Below, one piece after another: positions 15,209 through 16,542 of a stretch of 16,542 bases of DNA. The notes under the pieces were generated by a model, which saw only the letters and a program-made list of their open reading frames with translations, had not been told where the DNA came from and ran no database searches. How positions within the stretch are numbered: position 1 is the stretch's first letter; each line of letters opens with the position of its first letter. Location of the stretch: positions 1 to 16,542 of the forward strand of contig JBHORD010000123.1 of the NCBI GenBank assembly GCA_042408355.1. The letters are read 5' to 3'. A program made the position numbers and the translations under genes. Origin of the DNA: Fen-1038 sp042408355 (lineage in GTDB: Bacteria; Chloroflexota; Anaerolineae; Anaerolineales; Villigracilaceae).

Positions 15209-15556
15209 TTAGCCGCATAGCCTAGTTTTTTTTTTGATTTTCACACCCACCCAATGCGCATCTGTTTTGTCTTTCGGTTCTTTTGCTCCGTCCGGCGTCT
15301 TGAATGTTATCCATATTGCGAATGATGCCAGCACACATACAAGCCAAATAAGCGGAATAGTGATAAGCGGTGCATGCGGCGGCGGTGGATTGAGGGGTAA
15401 AAATATAAATACCAAAAAGGTAATAATCAAAGACATTCTAATTGGAATGACCTTCCAGGCCCATATTCCAAGAATGTGCCAGAATATTTTCCACCTGGCT
15501 TTCGAATCAATTACCTTCAGTTGGCGCAGTTCGATGTTTATTTTTCCTAGTGGCAT
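15209..15556 (-). CDS. Two-helix membrane protein of the lysogeny unit
   Basis: This is a protein of 115 residues on the minus strand. Two hydrophobic helices are visible at about 42-56 (SLIITFLVFIFLPL) and 64-84 (LITIPLIWLVCVLASFAIWI), linked by a short proline-rich turn (NPPPPHAP). The N terminus is amphipathic and basic, and the C terminus is basic with a run of ten A under the last lysines. Its ATG (complement of 15554-15556) lies inside the repressor gene, so the two overlap by 50 nt; GGAGG is about 12 nt ahead, a little far. A start at residue 41 (15436) would avoid the overlap but has no ribosome-binding site. Function unknown. Confidence 0.55.
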   Translation of the reverse strand: MPLGKINIELRQLKVIDSKARWKIFWHILGIWAWKVIPIRMSLIITFLVFIFLPLNPPPPHAPLITIPLIWLVCVLASFAIWITFKTPDGAKEPKDKTDAHWVGVKIKKKTRLCG

Positions 15557-15902
15557 ATTTCGATTTTCCCTCCGCTAATTTCTTTTGCATTTTGATATAC
15601 TCCACAATTTCTTCCTTTAGCTCCCGGCTCAAGGGCTTTGCGAGATAAAGAATGGTCTTATCCAATATATCATCTTCGCTTTCGGCGGGCAATAATCCGG
15701 CGGCTCGATAAACAATTTCGATAGGAAGTTGTAAAGCTTCTGCTATATTTTTCAAGGTTTCTTCGCCGAAACCGCGTTCTCCCATCAGGACGCGAGAAAT
15801 TTGCGATGGCGAGATTCCGCTAATACGGGAAAGGTCAGCTTGTGACCAATCCCGTTTTTTCATTTCTTCTCTCAACCAATCACTGAAATTTATATTTGAC
15901 AT
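15507..15902 (-). CDS. Phage repressor, XRE/Cro-C1 helix-turn-helix
   Basis: This is the probable lysogeny repressor, 131 residues. Residues about 7-62 form an XRE-type helix-turn-helix: FSDWLREEMKKRDWSQADLS, then RISGISPSQISRVLMG, then LKNIAEALQLPIEIVYRAAG. The Q-x-x-x-A-x-x-x-x-x-S-x-S-x-I-S-R pattern is the recognition helix region. The rest (EDDILDKTILYLAKPLSREL) is helical and probably a dimerisation region; no LexA-type Ala-Gly/Ser-Lys autocleavage domain is seen, so SOS-type induction is not supported. I chose ATG 15902 because the protein then starts like relatives; ATG 15917 would add five residues. Neither has a good ribosome-binding site, so leaderless translation is possible. It is the first gene of the leftward unit. 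Confidence 0.85.
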   Translation of the reverse strand: MSNINFSDWLREEMKKRDWSQADLSRISGISPSQISRVLMGERGFGEETLKNIAEALQLPIEIVYRAAGLLPAESEDDILDKTILYLAKPLSRELKEEIVEYIKMQKKLAEGKSKYATRKNKHRTAPTEGN

Positions 15903-15945
15903 GTGTAACGCAATCATAGCCTATCGGCAAATGACTATGGTCTAC

Positions 15946-15971
15946 ATAAAATTGACTATTGACAATTTTAT
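15946..15971. promoter_or_regulatory. Candidate repressor operator (9+9 bp dyad)
   Basis: ATAAAATTG (15946-15954) and CAATTTTAT (15963-15971) are perfect inverted repeats with an 8-bp spacer. The dyad overlaps the -35 box of the rightward promoter and lies between the divergent repressor and early genes. A dimeric repressor bound there would block the early promoter. Two further TGACTAT sites (15932 and 15953) are spaced 21 bp, two helical turns. Confidence 0.6.
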
Positions 15972-15986
15972 AATTCTGGCTATAAT
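15959..15986 (+). promoter_or_regulatory. Rightward early promoter (sigma70-type)
   Basis: TTGACA (15959-15964), 16-nt spacer and TATAAT (15981-15986) match the consensus exactly in both boxes. Transcription would start near 15993, giving a leader of about 44 nt before the ATG at 16037. It reads into the three small early genes and is the expected target of the repressor. Confidence 0.8.
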
Positions 15987-16036
15987 GCTATTTGACTGAA
16001 GGCAATAAATAATAGACTAAATGCACGGAGAGACAA

Positions 16037-16237
16037 ATGACGGACCATCCGAATATATTTAGGCCGATTGCTGTACCGCGGCAAACAAAGCGTAAGATCG
16101 TCATTTTGGCAAAAATTCTTGATAATGGACCGGTTTACAGTATTGTGCAACGCTGGGCAGAAAAGGAATGGAATGAGGCGTTGAAAGCCGGTTTGGTAAA
16201 CAACTCTATGTTGAAAGAGAAAGACAAGGCATCATGA
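16037..16237 (+). CDS. Small ribbon-helix-helix-like early protein
   Basis: This is the first gene after the rightward promoter, 66 residues, preceded by CGGAGAG at 16026-16032. Its place corresponds to cro in lambda-type switches. The sequence fits a ribbon-helix-helix plan: a short strand (FRPIAVP), a helix (TKRKIVILAKILD), a turn with Gly-Pro and a second helix (YSIVQRWAEKEWNEALKAG). The fold is my reading of the pattern, not a search, and a DNA-binding role (anti-repressor or early regulator) is inferred. It overlaps the next gene by ATGA. Confidence 0.6.
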   Translation: MTDHPNIFRPIAVPRQTKRKIVILAKILDNGPVYSIVQRWAEKEWNEALKAGLVNNSMLKEKDKAS

Positions 16238-16416
16238 TGAAAGTTTTCAACCCATACACGCGAAATCTTGGTCTATTGATCAATATTTCTGGGTGGTTTG
16301 GTGTGGCGCTCATGCAATTGGTCCATGATGGCGGCTTGTCGGGTTACATGATTGCGTTCGCGGCTATTGTTTTCGGCGGGATGTTCTTTGTTGCTGGGGC
16401 GAATAACGGAGGATGA
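16234..16416 (+). CDS. Small two-helix membrane protein (early operon)
   Basis: This is a protein of 60 residues beginning at the ATGA overlap (16234-16237), so it is probably coupled to the gene before it. Two hydrophobic helices are visible, about 11-29 (RNLGLLINISGWFGVALMQL) and 37-55 (GYMIAFAAIVFGGMFFVAG), with a short His-Asp-Gly-Gly linker between them. It has no signal-peptidase motif. Size and topology allow a holin-like role, but its place at the start of an early operon makes that less likely; a membrane-acting early protein is the neutral description. Confidence 0.6.
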   Translation: MMKVFNPYTRNLGLLINISGWFGVALMQLVHDGGLSGYMIAFAAIVFGGMFFVAGANNGG

Positions 16417-16420
16417 TGAA

Positions 16421-16542
16421 ATGACTAAGAAATCTGACCCGCAACCTATAGTCAACGAAGAAGAAGCGTTCGCGCTGTTTGATGATATTGAAGAGTTTCT
16501 CTTCCGAAAATATTTGCGCGAGCAGGAGGAGCAGGGGGTAGG
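16421..16542 (+). CDS. Acidic hypothetical protein (3' partial)
   Basis: The frame starts at ATG 16421, 8 nt after GGAGG (16408-16412), and runs off the right edge; 40 residues are visible. The start is TKKSDPQPIVNEEEAFALFD, followed by a glutamate-rich helical part (DIEEFLFRKYLREQEEQ). It is acidic and probably helical. It follows the membrane protein by 4 nt, so it belongs to the same early operon. I do not recognise it. Confidence 0.5.
   Translation, partial: MTKKSDPQPIVNEEEAFALFDDIEEFLFRKYLREQEEQGV

Noticed and set aside
15226..15235. Run of ten T (A in the minus-strand gene) as a terminator or frameshift site
   Set aside because: No stem precedes it on the plus strand, and a -1 shift on the minus strand would meet a TAG almost at once, so neither use is supported.
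15234..15578. Plus-strand frame of 114 residues overlapping the two-helix membrane gene
   Set aside because: No promoter or ribosome-binding site is seen and it crosses the convergent strand; the minus-strand gene fits the operon spacing and has two clear membrane helices.
15507..16237. Repressor and first early gene as a toxin-antitoxin pair
   Set aside because: They are divergent, with an operator between them and an integrase in the same unit; a lysogeny switch explains them better, and no toxin motif is seen.
1..16542. tRNA, rRNA, CRISPR array or insertion sequence
   Set aside because: I found no cloverleaf, no regularly spaced repeats and no transposase-like frame on either strand.

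Overview
The window is a contiguous piece of a temperate, tailed bacteriophage with siphovirus-type tail genes. It is either an extrachromosomal phage genome or part of a prophage. It holds no recognisable bacterial housekeeping gene, tRNA, rRNA, IS element or CRISPR array. The host is probably a mid-GC bacterium with Shine-Dalgarno-led genes. A Chloroflexota (Anaerolineae-like) host is my best guess. That rests on the flavour of the serine recombinase and of an intergenic C-rich/G-rich palindrome, both recalled rather than searched, so the host call is low confidence.

Region 1 (2-3498, + strand) is the head module. It holds a portal protein cut by the left edge, a ClpP/S14-type head maturation protease, a small coiled-coil protein that may be the scaffold, a P22-type major capsid protein with an inserted I-domain, and a small head protein. 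A strong GC-rich hairpin (3540-3568) follows. Region 2 (3595-7428, +) is the neck and tail tube: an enlarged head-tail connector, an HK97 gp10-like protein, a tail terminator, the major tail tube protein, and a lambda G/GT-like chaperone pair. The pair overlaps at a run of nine A and is probably joined by a -1 frameshift. Region 3 (7447-13305, +) holds a short tape measure protein (573 aa), a tail-tip hub with an EF-hand-like loop, a zinc-ribbon protein, two fibre-like proteins and a DNRLRE-type adhesin. It ends at a perfect inverted repeat and a textbook intrinsic terminator.

Region 4 (13397-15902, - strand) is the lysogeny unit, transcribed towards the tail genes: a Cro/C1-type repressor, a two-helix membrane protein, a small membrane-anchored protein, and a large serine recombinase as the last gene. 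Region 5 (15903-16036) is the divergent switch, with a near-consensus rightward promoter (TTGACA, 16 nt, TATAAT) covered by a perfect 9+9 bp dyad. Region 6 (16037-16542, +) starts the early operon with a small ribbon-helix-helix-like protein, a two-helix membrane protein and an acidic protein cut by the right edge.

Together the genes describe a phage whose repressor holds the early promoter, whose recombinase integrates and excises the genome, and whose rightward late genes build head, neck, tail and adhesion tip. Terminase, lysis and replication genes are not in the window. No gene-free stretch exceeds about 140 bases.
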